From: Pilaira anomala | Taxonomy: Eukaryota > Mucoromycota > Mucoromycetes > Mucorales > Mucoraceae | Assembly: GCA_025716855.1 (NCBI GenBank) | Contig: JAIXMQ010000030.1 | Span: 124,001-188,000 of the forward strand | Direction: 5' to 3' | Length of the DNA stretch: 64,000 nt | Shown here: positions 11,174 to 23,200 of the stretch, one piece after another | Layout of the letters: each line of letters opens with the position of its first letter | Numbering within the stretch: the stretch's first letter is position 1 | Program-made: the position numbers and the translations under genes | Notes under the pieces: generated by a model | What the model saw: the letters and a program-made list of their open reading frames with translations, nothing else | Told to the model about the DNA's origin: nothing | Databases searched by the model: none

Positions 11174-13003
11174 TCAACGTTTTGGGTTGAGAGCAACTTT
11201 CGTATCATCTGTTAAAGGTCTTGGGTATTTATATTGGGATCGGCACTCTGTATCAAGAAGTGCATGAGAAACTTTTTTCAATTGATCCATCTTACTAATC
11301 AAATCCGCGATATCACAGATTGTCCTAGGTACATCAAACGATAAGATCTCAGACATTGTTGTGACATCCGGGAAAGTCTCTTCAAAAAAATAGATAACAA
11401 CTCTATAGCCAATTGCCTGTATCGAAATAGCTTTTTTGTTTTCTTTCTCAACATCAGATCACGGGGAAAAGTTGACAGTCCGACCAAATCAGCAAAAGCC
11501 AACTCGGCATTTTGAGAACAAACGGAAATAAAAGCAATAAAAAATATATAACAAAGTTAAAATAAATCAGACTGCAAAAATAAACTAAACTTTATTAAAA
11601 GGTTTGGTTATATATAGTAAATAGAAGTTAAACAAGCGAAGCATGAATTGTGAAACATAGCCATGATCAATGATCTATTACAATAAACATGATGCTGAAA
11701 TAAGTTAAAAGGTCCCCAAGTATTATAACTGGTAGCTGTACCTGATAATTATAAAAGAGGCTTGTTGATCATAGAGACAATGATGTGATTTATATATTAG
11801 CCAATTAGATAATTATTGTAGTGTGGATAAACTTATAGTATCGTAAAGTAGTGAAGGATATTAGAGCATGTGTAATTATATGAGAATATAATGTGCTCGT
11901 TCACAACACATTTGTTTCCACATCCTGCGCTTTCACTTCACAATACCCTAAGGTTATGCTTTCTGCTTTTTTTGGGATGCTGATCATGACTTCGTCCGGC
12001 TGCAAACCACCCGAGTTTTCGTCTTGTCTATTTAACCAAATGAAATGCTTGTTTATAGTAGGAGGGGAAAAAATAGGATCCAAAAAGTTTGTCGTTAATT
12101 CAAGTTCTCCTATAGTTTCAAGTCTTTCGAAATTTGTCAATTTGCTTAACAGATTGGAAAACACTTCGACTAGCTTGGAATCATCTTCAGGTGCACTTTC
12201 ATATAACTTGTTCAATTGTATCTTGAGATCTCTTCGATTGGTTTTTTCGTTTACTCCTATTAAATTAGTGATTAAATATGAATAAACCGCGTCGTCTGCT
12301 TTGATGGTGTCTTTCATAATGGAGGCCTTTATATTGATAGCATGTTTTTCAGCATCGATACGTTTTAGCAACTCTTCATCACATTGATAATCCTTGAGTA
12401 AAATGATGTTCTTACATGCAAGAGCTTGCTGTATTTCAGTCATAAGATCAAACCCGTATTTTTTCGATTTGTTTTTACAGAAATTAATGTAGTCTTTATA
12501 CTTAATTTCTTCTGTTGATTGTTGAGCAGTCGAGGCTAAAGCAGAAGGAATAGTGGCTGGTGTTGTTTTTGGTGTATTATTTAGCTTTAAGCGAATAAGT
12601 AAAGCATCAGAAGCTACCGCAGCAGCACTCGTCGCCAATTTGGTACCATTCTTCATGAAAGATTTGTTGGCAACAGATTGAGCAAAAAGAGGCTCTAAGT
12701 CAATGTTTTTTCCGTGTTTGCATGACTTATCAGCTTTATTTAAGACCGTTCGATTTAAGGCCGCAATTCTCTGAAAATTTTGGCCATATTTAACTTCCTC
12801 AAGTCAGGAATAAGGCTATGATACAATTTAAGGCCACAAAAGTCTGAATTTTTTTTCAGCCTTAAATAAAGCGGGTACGGTATATCCTTATAGATCTTGC
12901 TAAAAGTTCTTTTAAGATCATGTAGCGCGTCTTCATATTTATCGTATATTTCAAACCAAGCTATAATGATTTCCTTCGCTTCAATCTTCCTTACGAAACC
13001 CAT
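11174..13003 (-). pseudogene. Element-borne accessory gene with PD-(D/E)XK-like core, interrupted by a solo LTR
   Basis: Minus-strand coding pieces in order: 13003..12755 (82 residues, starting MGFVRKIEAKEIIIAW), then a one-base frame change near 12760, a long frame through 12656..11914, then 11507..11174 after the LTR. The central part holds FIWLNRQDENS, followed by LQPD and GYCEVK, that is P-D-x18-E-V-K, the spacing pattern of a PD-(D/E)XK nuclease core. The part after the LTR (ELAFADLVGL; MSEILSFDVPRTICDIADLI in a neighbouring frame) aligns by eye with the C-terminal half of the cargo gene in the 58-62 kb transposon. Removing the LTR and one copy of its 5-bp duplication restores the frame at that junction. 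At least two frame changes remain, so it is not functional now. The nuclease role is inferred from motif spacing only. Confidence 0.55.
11513..11908 (-). mobile_element. Solo LTR with 5-bp target duplication
   Basis: On the minus strand the 396-bp unit begins TGTTGTGAAC and ends GTTCTCA (TG..CA), and is flanked on both sides by AAATG (plus strand CATTT at 11508-11512 and 11909-11913). These are the marks of an LTR-retrotransposon insertion reduced to one LTR by recombination. It sits inside the accessory gene of element 1. A diverged second copy lies at 13573..13983. Confidence 0.8.
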
Positions 13004-13315
13004 TAAGTCAGCTTCCTTTTTTCACTTTTTATGTGCTCTTTTATGGCTTTAAATAAAATGTAATTAATAAGATGTGCAATATTTTCAAAGTAGCTCATGT
13101 ACCTTCGTGTAAATCTGACATATTCAGGTAAGGTGGGAAAAAAGGGCGGAAGATTTGCTTTTGTATTTTAAGGAAGAGAGAGCATAAAGAACAACAAATA
13201 ATAACTGGTGACGTCGCAGATTTTATACATCACCTTGTGTGAGTTTTCTTTTTTTTTTTTTGATGTATGGACACATATTCTACTGTAGAATGTGAATACC
13301 TAAATGTAATAATGG

Positions 13316-13534
13316 GAATCCTCTCACACCTGCCTTGTTGCTCTGTGTTAGGTACCGTTCGGTTTAGCCGAGTGGGTCCTTGGTAATTTTTACCTTGCTA
13401 AGGAAATTATTGCTTTTACGATTACATTTGGGTTTATAAAAAAAAACGGTACAGATTGTGCAATAGCAAAGGAATCCTCTCACACCTGCCTTGTTGCTCT
13501 GTGCTAGGTACCATTCAGTTTAGCCGAGTGGGTC
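13316..13534. repeat. Pair of about 63-bp direct repeats, 155 bp apart
   Basis: 13316..13378 and 13471..13534 share GGAATCCTCTCACACCTGCC, then TTGTTGCTCTGTG and GTTTAGCCGAGTGGGTC with only three or four differences. TAGCCGAGTGGG fits the RNA polymerase III A-box consensus, but no B-box or tRNA fold follows. Function unknown; possibly a short tandem repeat in element 1 or a fragment of a tRNA-derived SINE. Confidence 0.55.
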
Positions 13535-13572
13535 TTTTGCTATTTTGCTTTTTGAGATGTTCGAGCTATAAA

Positions 13573-13983
13573 TGAGATAGAACAAACGAAAATAAAATGC
13601 AATAAAAATATATAACAAAGGTTAAATAATCAGACTGCAAAAATAAACTAAACTTTATTAAAAGATACAAAAAGCATCTTAGTATATATAGTAAAATAGT
13701 AATTAAAGAGGCGTTGCATGAATAGTGACACCTGACCTAGGTTTCGACCATCAGTTTGCCCACGTTGCTTGTTCATGGATAAACTAGTTCCAAGTTAATG
13801 TAACTGGCTGCTGTACCTGATAATTAATATGAAAGGAGATTTATATCAATAAATACGATGATGTGATTTATATAAAAGAACCAATTAAGTAATCAGAATA
13901 GATAAATTTGTTGTATAGAAAAATAGAAGGAAGTTGAGAGCATATGATAATTATATGAGAATATAATGTGCTTGTTCACAACA
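13573..13983 (-). repeat. Second, diverged copy of the 11.5-kb LTR
   Basis: About 400 bp in the same orientation as 11513..11908 and clearly alignable at both ends and in blocks through the middle (for example CAGACTGCAAAAATAAACTA and GTACCTGATAATTA). The identity is visibly lower than for recent copies, and I find no matching 5-bp duplication. It may be an older insertion or one end of a rearranged retroelement. A 69-codon open frame at 13976..14185 ends inside it and is not recognisable. Confidence 0.6.
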
Positions 13984-14509
13984 CTTTTGCTCTTGGTGGA
14001 AATAAGCGAAGTAAGTTTATAATCCTCATCATTTCTTTTACATTAAAATAACATCCCATTTCTATATATATAAAGCTGCTATAATGGCTAGTATTGGTCT
14101 TTCTCATTGCTTTTGCGTTTCTTTTTTGAGCTACTACTACTTTTATACTTTCTTGTGTTGAAGGAACACAAATTTGGATGTTCATTACTCAGTACGAAGA
14201 TTGTCCTAATAATATTGTGACTTACTGCTGCTACTGAAGTTGTATTCAACTGATGGCAAGTCGATATCAGGGTACTCTTATCAATAAGATATCTAATTAA
14301 TGGAGAAATTAATAAAACAGACTAGTTGAATGTACTCTTTCACATACCTATATTCATACTGCTTCATTGTATTTGTATTTAATCAAGTGTCTACTCATTT
14401 ATATCTCTTTTTATTGTCGACCCCTCAATTTCTAGCAACTAGATGGCCGTAACATTTTTAATTCTCCAACCATATTCTGTTAAAATGATCGTAGTTTTCA
14501 GATTCTTAC

Positions 14510-14852
14510 ACCTTTTTCACAAATTATCCGGACACTTAAATAAAAATAAATCAGATGCTCAAAAAACTAAATTCCGGACACCTTAAGAAATAAAATCCGG
14601 ACACTAAATGTTGGTTGATTTATCGGGCTTGATTGCCAACTACAATGGTTTTTTTTCTGGCTTTGAGTCTGGTAAAGTGTACCCTGATGACCTTGATATC
14701 ACTACCATGCGTGAAAACTGAAAAATGACAACAATCCTGAAAGCGAGAAATGTGCCAATTTCTGCAGGTTTTTTTTTAAGGTGTCCGGAATTAAGGTTTT
14801 TGAGCATCCGATTTATTTTTATTTAAGTGTCCGGATAATTTGTGAACAAGGT
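14510..14852. mobile_element. MITE-like element nested at the right end of element 1
   Basis: About 343 bp with terminal inverted repeats of some 75 bp. The left arm begins ACCTTTTTCACAAATTATCC and contains GGACACTTAAATAAAAATAA; the right arm is the reverse complement (TTATCCGGACACTTAAATA read backwards) ending at GAACAAGGT. There is no coding capacity in the roughly 190 bp between the arms. It sits directly inside the right inverted repeat of element 1, so it inserted later. Confidence 0.75.
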
Positions 14853-14966
14853 ACAAATTTATCAAGTGTGATCTTCAGAAAAGCGGCCAAGTGATCTTCC
14901 AATTGGGACTCACAAAAGTGTCCAATTGAAATTTAAAAAGCGATCAAGTTCTTCAACGAAGCGGTA
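14853..14966 (-). repeat. Right inverted terminal repeat of element 1
   Basis: Reverse complement of the left arm with two internal deletions. It carries the shared blocks GAACTTGATCGCTTTTTAAA, TTTCAATTGGACACTTTTG and TCTGAAGATCAC, and ends CGGTA at 14966. Confidence 0.8.
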
Positions 14967-15028
14967 TTTCCAAATCTTGCCCTTTTTTTTTTATCTATTT
15001 ATAATATATACTTTTGTGGGAAGAGTCA

Positions 15029-16814
15029 ATGGCTTCTGTAAGTGTTTGTGCTCCATTTCTTATTTTTTTATATTCTAACATAAAAAGAATAGCATGGTGT
15101 ACCTTCCTCTTCAAAAGAAAAGACTCCCTTTTCATCGTTGAATGTACCTCGTAGCTATCGCTTACCTATTATGATATTAAGGTTACTATGCTTGATCCCA
15201 GCAGGCATAGGCGCTTACAATAATATTAGCAAAGCCTCATCTAGAGCTGAATTTGATGACACGGGAATCTTTGAAAACAAAAGCACCCCTTTGATCCACC
15301 ATGTTGCATTATTATGGGTAACTTGGAAAAAAATAATACGATGTCTTTTCTTTGTTTTAAGCCTTCTTTAATTTTTTTTTAAAAAAATGTATATAGTGCA
15401 TTCTTGCAGGTTATTGGAGTTGGATTTTAACTACCAGTATGCTTCGAAGATGGTTACATCATTACGAAATTAGTAGTGCCATTGTCCGATTAACTACTTT
15501 GACCGTTATCAACTGGTCCGTTTCTGCCTTTTTAAGTTCTCATTACGGCATTGATCAACCCATTTGGAAATGGATGACTATTTGTCTCATCTTTTTGATA
15601 TCGAACGTATTAAAGATCACATTGACAACGAACCCGAAATACTATTCGCACATTGAAGATATGCGAGAACCTCGAGCCAATCATAAATCCACCTTTGTCC
15701 GTGTCTTGATCTTACCTTTGACAGTTGTAGTATTTATCACGATGTTTGCATCTTTATATCAAGTAGGTCAAATGCGCAAACAATCTGCTGTTTTAGCAGA
15801 GAAACGTATGGTGATGCCTCAAGGACAACGCCATCCTCAATTAGCTGAATCAGAAGTTCGTGTAATGGTATTTGTTCTTTCTGCTTGGACACCAAAGAGT
15901 GTACAAAAGAGAAAGGTGTTTAGAGAAACAACATTGAAATTGATGCCAAAGGATAGCGAACATATTTCTTACTTTTATCGATTCATCTTGGGTCAACCTC
16001 CGAATGAAAAAGTAGAATCTACTGTGGGTCCTTTGATTAAACAAGAAATGGAAGAATATGATGATATTTTATTATTACCTTGTTCTGATTTATATGAAGA
16101 TTTAAGTAGAAAGGTTTATGCTGCATTTGAATGGGCAGATCAGTATAGCTTTGATTACTTTTTGAAAACGGATGATGATATTTTTGTTCGTTGGGATACT
16201 GTTAGTAAAGAAATGGAACTTGCTGGGCGTACACAACGTTACTGGAGAGGATTAGCATACTGGTAAAATGAAAAAAGGGTATTTGACACAAAGATAATTA
16301 ACATTTTCTTTTTACTTTTAGGAATATGCCACCTATTAGAAGTACGGAAAACAAGAATGGTGAACTCGTTTATCCATTACCTATTTTCCCACCTTATACC
16401 GCTGGAGCTCTTTATATTCTTTCAAGAGACGTTGTTCATTTAGTTGCAGGTGTAAAAGGACCTCGTATGTTTGTAAAGAACGAAGATCAAAACTTGGGTA
16501 TTTGGTTATACCCATTCAACATATTACCTATCCATGATCGTCGTATTCAACAAATTGATGTATGTGAGAACGATATGATTGGTAAACATTTTGGTGATTT
16601 TGGTGAAGCAGATGCTATTGGGGGTACCATGTATGATATGTTGGATAATTTAAAGAATGGTAGAAAGATGTGCGCAGGCTTTAAAACTTCTGTTTGTGGC
16701 ATGTGTTATCCTTGTCATGGAAAAGGAAACCATTGGAAAGAATGGAATTTTGATTGCGATGATAAAAAGGGTGTATCATTACTCAACCAACCTCAATTAA
16801 CTGTCATGGAATAA
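15029..16814 (+). CDS. Beta-1,3-galactosyltransferase-like protein (GT31 family)
   Basis: Four exons (15029..15037, 15093..15317, 15397..16262, 16322..16814) give about 530 residues. The first exon encodes only Met-Ala-Ser; the GTAAGT donor and the downstream frame support it. The N-terminal half has several hydrophobic segments (around LPIMILRLLCLIPAGIGAY, CILAGYWSWILTTS, WMTICLIFLISNVL and VLILPLTVVVFITMF), so it is a multi-pass membrane protein, more than the single anchor of animal GT31 enzymes. The catalytic half starts near VMVFVLSAWTPKSVQKRKVF, has the DxD metal-binding motif in FLKTDDDIFVRWD, and ends in a Cys-rich stretch (CAGFKTSVCGMCYPCHG). It probably acts in the Golgi, adding galactose or a related sugar to glycans. 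Donor and acceptor sugars cannot be inferred. Confidence 0.8.
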
Positions 16815-17632
16815 CTTATTTTTAGAAAGCTTAATATTCCCATTTCCTCTCCCTTTCACATTTTAAAAAAACAAAAAACAAAAACTCACATATATCTTTT
16901 ACTTTCTGTACATTTTAACACTTCAAATAAACTTTTTCTTTTATTTACATTGAAAAATAACTTTGGACTATTTTTTTTCTTACTATGTAAATGTATGCAT
17001 GTGCTTATTATCCTTCATTGACAGAACAATAAACATTATTTTTCTTAAAAGAAACTGTTCATCTTCTAATTAGATAACAATCTTTTAAAATTACCTTTTA
17101 TAGATATAATTACTAATACGGTTAGATATGACAATGCCAAAGTTAGTTTATGTTGCAGGCATTAAAAAGAGATTTATTACCCGCAAAATGTTGAAGTAGT
17201 AATTTCAGCGGGAACAGGTTTTACTGTTTTTTTCCCATGAGAATAAAATAAACTGCTATTTACAAGATCGACACGTGTAAAAGAGTTGTAAACATTGGCT
17301 AAACTAAGATAAAAGGTACCTGAACCAATTGGTAACCTGTCTTTTTTTTTCTTTTTTTATACATATTGAATAAAATAAATAACACTTTGTTTATATTCAA
17401 ATAAAAAATATGTATAATCAAAAACCTTCTTTTAAACTTTAAATCTTATCTTTCTCTCGGGATTTTGTTTCGGCATATTTATATCTTTTTTTTTTTATTC
17501 TTAATTTCATAAATAATAATGTAACAGTAGTACAGTGGCCCCACATTATGTGGGTAGAAACCTTTATTTCGATTTACAATTTGATTTTGTTTGTGTGTAT
17601 ATAATAAATAGGAATAAACATGTGAATATTTT
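16815..17632. other. Intergenic region between convergent genes
   Basis: Shared 3' region of the GT31 gene and the fumarate-reductase gene. AT-rich with AATAAA-like signals on both strands. No gene seen. Confidence 0.55.
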
Positions 17633-19653
17633 TTACTTTTTGAGTGTACCAATGATAGCATAAGGAGCATACTTTTGAACAACATCAGGCTTATGCATCA
17701 TGTTAAATTCCTCTGTGGCGTCACGACCAGCATAGATCAAGATTGCCTTCTTTCCTCCGGGATGATCAGCAAGGAAATCAGTAACATCCAAGACTTCACC
17801 GTTCACAACAACCCAACAATCATCAGCCTTGTTATGCTTTCCAACTTCAGCCAAAGTATATTCACCCATCTTTTTAGGTTCATCAGCAGCCTTTACTTCT
17901 TCAGCAGCAGCGGGAGCGGCAGCGGAAGAAGAAGAAGAAGAAGCAGGAGCAGCTTGAATGGCACCAGCATTGCTACCACCATTAGGTAAAGCAATTTCCA
18001 ATACAATACTGTTATTGGGGTTAACAACAATGTTAATACCAACACCACCATTCAAATGTTGACCGATAGCACCCAAACGTTGTTGAGCGACTTGGGTTTG
18101 GTTAACCAATTGAGATAATAAATGTCTAGCGGCTGATTCACCAGCAACACGACCAAAGACAACACAACCCAAAAGGGAAGAGCCACCAAGACGGTTAGCA
18201 CCATGAACACCACCACACATTTCACCAGTGGCGAAGAGACCAGGAATGGGAGCACCGTTAGCACTCTTAATTTCAGCATCAGGAGTAATTTCAACTCCAC
18301 CCTATAATAGTTATTTGTTTAGTCATCAAAATATTCACACGTACAAAAAAAAAAACAATTTACCATAGTATAATGAAGTACAGGTTGCATATGGGCAACA
18401 TAAAAGTAATCAGTCATTTTGATAGGAACGTTATGGAAGAAACGCTTTCCCCAAGGATCCTTGACCTTACCATCAGCAATCTTATTATAAGTATCAAAAG
18501 TCTTTTCAAGATGAGAAGGAGAGATACCCATTTCTTTAGCAAGTTCTTGACCATTTTCAAATCTCTTCATGAGACCACGACCAGCATAATGACGACAATG
18601 CCATTCAATTTCCTTTGAAGCAGCAGTATTCAAGATGAGACGAATAGGGAATTTGTTCTTATTCATCATACCCGTAACGTAATCACGATGACCTAATTCA
18701 TCACAGAAACGATCACCATCTGCATTCAATAAGAGACCACCAGCACCACGAAGTGCTTCGGCAGCCAAGAACTTAACTTTAGCATCAGGTTCATTAGGAT
18801 CAACTAAACCAGTAGGATGAACTTGAACCTTTTCAAGATCAATTGTGTTTGCACCGACTGCAGCAGCCATCTTAATACCATCACCAGTACAATGATCACC
18901 ATTGGTAGTAGACAAGTTATAAAGTTCAGGACGATGCTTCTTAAGAAGAGAGGTATCAGAGAAATCAGCGGCATAACCACCAGTAGCCAAGATAACTGGA
19001 CCATACTCCTTGAAGACAGTGTTATCAGCACCTTTACCGACCATAACATATTCAACACCAATTACTTGACCGTTCTCATCTTTAATCAAGTTTTCAACCT
19101 TGGCCTTCTTAATAATCTTGGCTCGAGTAGGTTGCTTCTCTGCTAATTCTTCAAGTCCTTCCATCAAGGCATAAGTGATAGTCATACCAGGGAATTGTTC
19201 CTTACCACGATGTGTACGTGGGAATGAGTGACCACCTAAACGTGAGACAAGTGATAAATCAAGTGTAAATTTATCTTGAAGCCATTCAACTGCTGAACTA
19301 GATCTGCCAGTCAAGACACGAATAAGATCAGGACGAGCTAAATCACGTGCTGATTTCAATGTATCTTGGTAGAATTGTTCAACGGAATCCTTGATATCCA
19401 AAGCAACTTGAGTACGTGTCAAAGCACCATTGATACCTGAGGTAGCCTTAGTAGAGTTACCACTATTTGTAAAAAAAAAAAAAAAAAATGAGTAACTGTA
19501 TATCTAAAATAAAAAAGAAAAAAAAACTAACCCAAAGAAAGGGTTCTTGTCAAGCAAGAGGACATTTCCTCCTTGTTCAACAACAGTATGAGCAGCAGAG
19601 AGACCAGAGAGACCACCACCAACAACAATGATTTGATTATTAAGAGAAGACAT
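17633..19653 (-). CDS. FAD-dependent fumarate reductase fused to a C-terminal cytochrome b5 domain
   Basis: Three minus-strand exons (19532..19653, 18364..19462, 17633..18301) give 629 residues. The Rossmann FAD motif is near the start ([12 protein letters not shown], residues 11-22). Flavoprotein motifs follow: [43 protein letters not shown] and the C-terminal FAD contact [19 protein letters not shown]. An Ala/Ser/Glu-rich linker joins the cytochrome b5 domain (about 550-629) with the heme-ligand motif HPGG in [12 protein letters not shown] and a second histidine in FNMMHKPD. The core resembles the soluble yeast Osm1/Frd1 type that reduces fumarate to succinate and reoxidises flavins. The fused b5 could pass electrons directly. 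There is no clear mitochondrial presequence, so a cytosolic or peripheral location is more likely. Confidence 0.9.
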
Positions 19654-20236
19654 AATATAAGAAGGAAGAAAAAAAAAATGTTTAAGAGAAAAAAAGGAAA
19701 ATGTAAAATTTAGATGTTTTTAACCCTTTATATTCATGCGTAAAAAAAAACGGTGACGTTGAACACAAAGTGATGGGTAATAGTCAGGTGGTCGTTTCCC
19801 ACTCCACACTTTCCAAACCTTTTTATTTCATGTGCATCTCTCACACTATTTTAAAGTTTTAAAAAAAACAAATAAATTATTTAAACAACATTAAAACACG
19901 TAATTCGCTTTGTCATCGCGTTAAAAAAAAAATTTAAAGGAGTAGGAAATTTTTATTAAATAAATGCATGAAGATAAAAAAAAAACAGACTGTGAGTGTA
20001 AAAAGAGAGTGAGTGCGAAAAGGAATGTACAAAGTAAAAAAAAAGGGGCCCAAAAAACGAAAAAATTGTTACACGAAAGGATGGGAATGGTGGTAATTAT
20101 TAAGAGTGAAAATGAATGGAATAATTTGTCAAAGTGTGAGGGGGTATATGGGTATCAACATAATTTATGTGTGTTGTTGTTGTTGTTGTTGTTGTTGTCA
20201 TAAAAATGAGTGTGTGTATACATATAGGATTTGGTT
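19654..20236. other. Intergenic region between tandem minus-strand genes
   Basis: Promoter of the fumarate reductase gene and 3' region of the kinesin gene. It contains a (TTG)n run at about 20170-20198. No supported gene. Confidence 0.5.
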
Positions 20237-23200
20237 CTACAGAACATAATTTTTATCAATATTCTTCATCCAATCAATCATATCTGATTTTGAGTTTGCT
20301 TGTAATATATATGCGTTATTATTTGTATAGAGTGAAAATACATTGTTACGCTTCATAAATAAAAATAAGTACAAAAAAAAAATTATATTTATACATGAAT
20401 ATACTACTTACTTTGATCATTTGTTCTAACGCACGGTTATAGTCAATTCTTACATTAGAGACATTCATAATGCCTTGTTCTTCTGTCTCGGATTGACTTG
20501 TATAAATATAAATATAAGGTCTGATCATTTTTTTTTTTGTTAGTCATCAAGTATGTATAAATACATATACGTCAATATATATATATATATATATTTACCT
20601 CCGCAAAACGAACCATCGTTTGACCCATTTATCGTCTAAAGCGTTTTCTTGGTAGGTCAAGTAACCTCGCTTCGTTACATTATCGCTATTTTAAAAATTA
20701 TTCGTATCATGATATATAACAAAAAAATTAATATATGTGTATATAAACTTACAATTCAGTTACTAGTTTAACTTCTGATAATAATTTAGATGTACACCAA
20801 GCATCTTTTTGAAGTTGATCCAAGTCTTGCATACCTGGTATAGGTGGATCTTGACTAAGCACAATCTATTAAACGAATAATAAAAAAAAAAAAACGTACG
20901 ATTAGGTTTATGAGAGACAAAAGTGAATATGATAATTAAAATTATTTTAAAAGACCGGTCTGCTTACTTCTTTATCAGTACCCCACTTACTACGCCAAAG
21001 GGATAGTACCTTTCGGACCAATTCGGCTTGTTGATCATCACTTGTAGCAATAGCTGTTGCTATGGTTTCTTTGTCATTCATTGAACCATGACTCGTTTGA
21101 GATCTTGCAGTATGTAACATGAGTGTCTGTGTTGTGGCAGCTACTTGTTCTTTACGTCGAATACGCTCTTGAATATGTTTGAAATCATTGATTAAAGAAA
21201 CACCTCTAGGTCTCCAAGAACCAAGGAACTCTTCTCCAGGTATAAACTTAGAGGCCGTATTCAGTCTCCATAATTGACTGACACGTCTTGTCATTGGAGG
21301 CCTCAGATGAATTAAAAAGACACCACTGTATTTATTCAAATACTTGTTGGATCCTAATAACTTTCTTAATCCAAAATTACTCGTATCTCGTCCTTGGATA
21401 CGTACTGCAATATCCATAGAACATGGAATAGGTTTGGAACATTTTTCTGTTTCAATTTCCCATTTCAAGTTGAGTAAGATACGTGTACCTGTTTGTGTTA
21501 ATCTGTTCAAGAACAAACAGTCGTGTTGCGATGAATCCCAAGCACCTTGAGCGATCAAAAGGCTTGTGCCGTCATTTTTGTATTGTACTTGTTGTTGAGA
21601 TAGTAATCTGATTTGAATATCTTCATGGGCTGGTGAACTAATAATTCTTCCTTTTGCGTCTAATAACCGAACTTGACCAATCACTGCTTTACTGACCTTG
21701 TTCCATAAGAATTGTCGACCTGATGTATGAGATAATGTAATACAGATACGACGTTGAAGACCTTGTCGAAGACTAAAAGCACCACGATCTAAAGGATTTT
21801 GTGAAATCACTTGTACCGGCATGTATTCACCGTTTGGCATCAACTCACAAATTTGAATCCAGGCTAATACATCATGTCTTTCTGCTGCTAATAATTCTTC
21901 TTCTGGTCTTCTACCTGCTGAATGACTACCACCACTGCCGCTACCACTACCACTACTGCTACTAATACCACCATGACTGATAATCGTTTTAGATAAAGGA
22001 TTGTTTTCAGCCAACATGGTAGCTAGTTTAGGTTTTTCTCTTTGATCGTCCCATCGTTCATATTGAGACAAGATACGAGGTTGAGCTACACCATAGATTT
22101 CAAAAACAATCATCTTATGTAACAAAATTTGTTTGATAGGTTCAGTCACCAAAATCGAGAGTGTTTGACTATAATCTAATGCAATTGATTTACTTGTACC
22201 AAAACCACTAATAGGATCTGTTGCAAACAATCTTTCTGCAGAAGCTGTTGGACCTATACCACCAAACGAAGAAAGCCGATATTGAACATGTACTTGAGTG
22301 AATTCATTTTCATTCATTCCAATCAATTCAAGTAATCGAATTTCAAACAACAATTGTTGTCCTACACGTAAGCTATCACCATCTTCTTCTACAGCATTTT
22401 CAATTTCTGCAGCAGAACCTGATCTTGCAATAGGAGAAACTAATAATCGAAGTTTTCCTTTGACTTGACCTGTAATTCGACACAAGATTTCAACACAACT
22501 TTCATAAGCTTGGTGTTGACGTGTCAAGTTTCGAACCGAGACAGCAGCGCTACCTACAAATGAGTATTTGGGACAAGGCTTTTCATGAAACGGGTCTTCC
22601 CAATTAAAATGTTTTCTATACTGAGGTCTATCAATAAAGTTACGCAAGTTACGCATCTTGTGTAGTCTTGATTTTAATTTCTCGAGTGACCAAACATAAA
22701 CAGATTGATTCTTTTTATCAATCACGCGAATGCCTACACAAGGTTTTGGACAACTGATCAAGTTTTTATCTCCAGAACCATCTTCATCATCTTGTTCAAA
22801 CTGTTGTAACCCAGATGTTTCTTCCCAATTTGATTTCAACTGAGCAAAATCATCTTCAATAATTGTGAATTGATAAATCACATCTTTTTCAAGTTCACGG
22901 GAGATAATATTAGCTTCTTTTAATAAAATCGCGTTTGTCAAGACCACTTCGGCCATCGTGACATGATGAATCTTTTTCCAACGTTGAAATACTTTTTTAA
23001 CAAGTTTGATTTGATGGTCTGTATAAGTTGTTTCGAATAAACTGTTTGAATCAGAAGCATGCATGGATGACATACGATGTATTTTGGCTTCATAGAAACT
23101 ACGTTGTAAATCTAATTCTTTTCGATGTTTTTCTTTGACATCCTTGATTTTTTCTTGAAGTTTTTCAGGTGCAACAATGGTAGCGTCTGTACAGATACTA

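Larger units (their letters stand above)
9930..14966. mobile_element. Decayed 5-kb element with long inverted terminal repeats (element 1)
   Basis: The ends at about 9930-10095 and 14853-14966 are imperfect inverted copies of one another, so the 5-kb segment is one transposable unit inserted between UBC9 and the GT31 gene. The arms carry several copies of a TTGG(T/A)CACTTTT-like motif. I find no transposase in the interior; the only protein-coding content is a broken accessory gene (11174..13003). It has been invaded by an LTR copy (11513..11908), a second LTR-like copy (13573..13983) and a MITE (14510..14852). A target duplication is not obvious. A related terminus at about 48650 next to PIF/Harbinger remnants suggests that superfamily, but this is inference. 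Confidence 0.75.

Noticed and set aside
11910..13572. LTR retrotransposon with the two 0.4-kb direct repeats as its LTRs
   Set aside because: The right copy has its own 5-bp duplication, the cargo gene continues beyond it, and no gag, protease or polymerase sequence lies between them.
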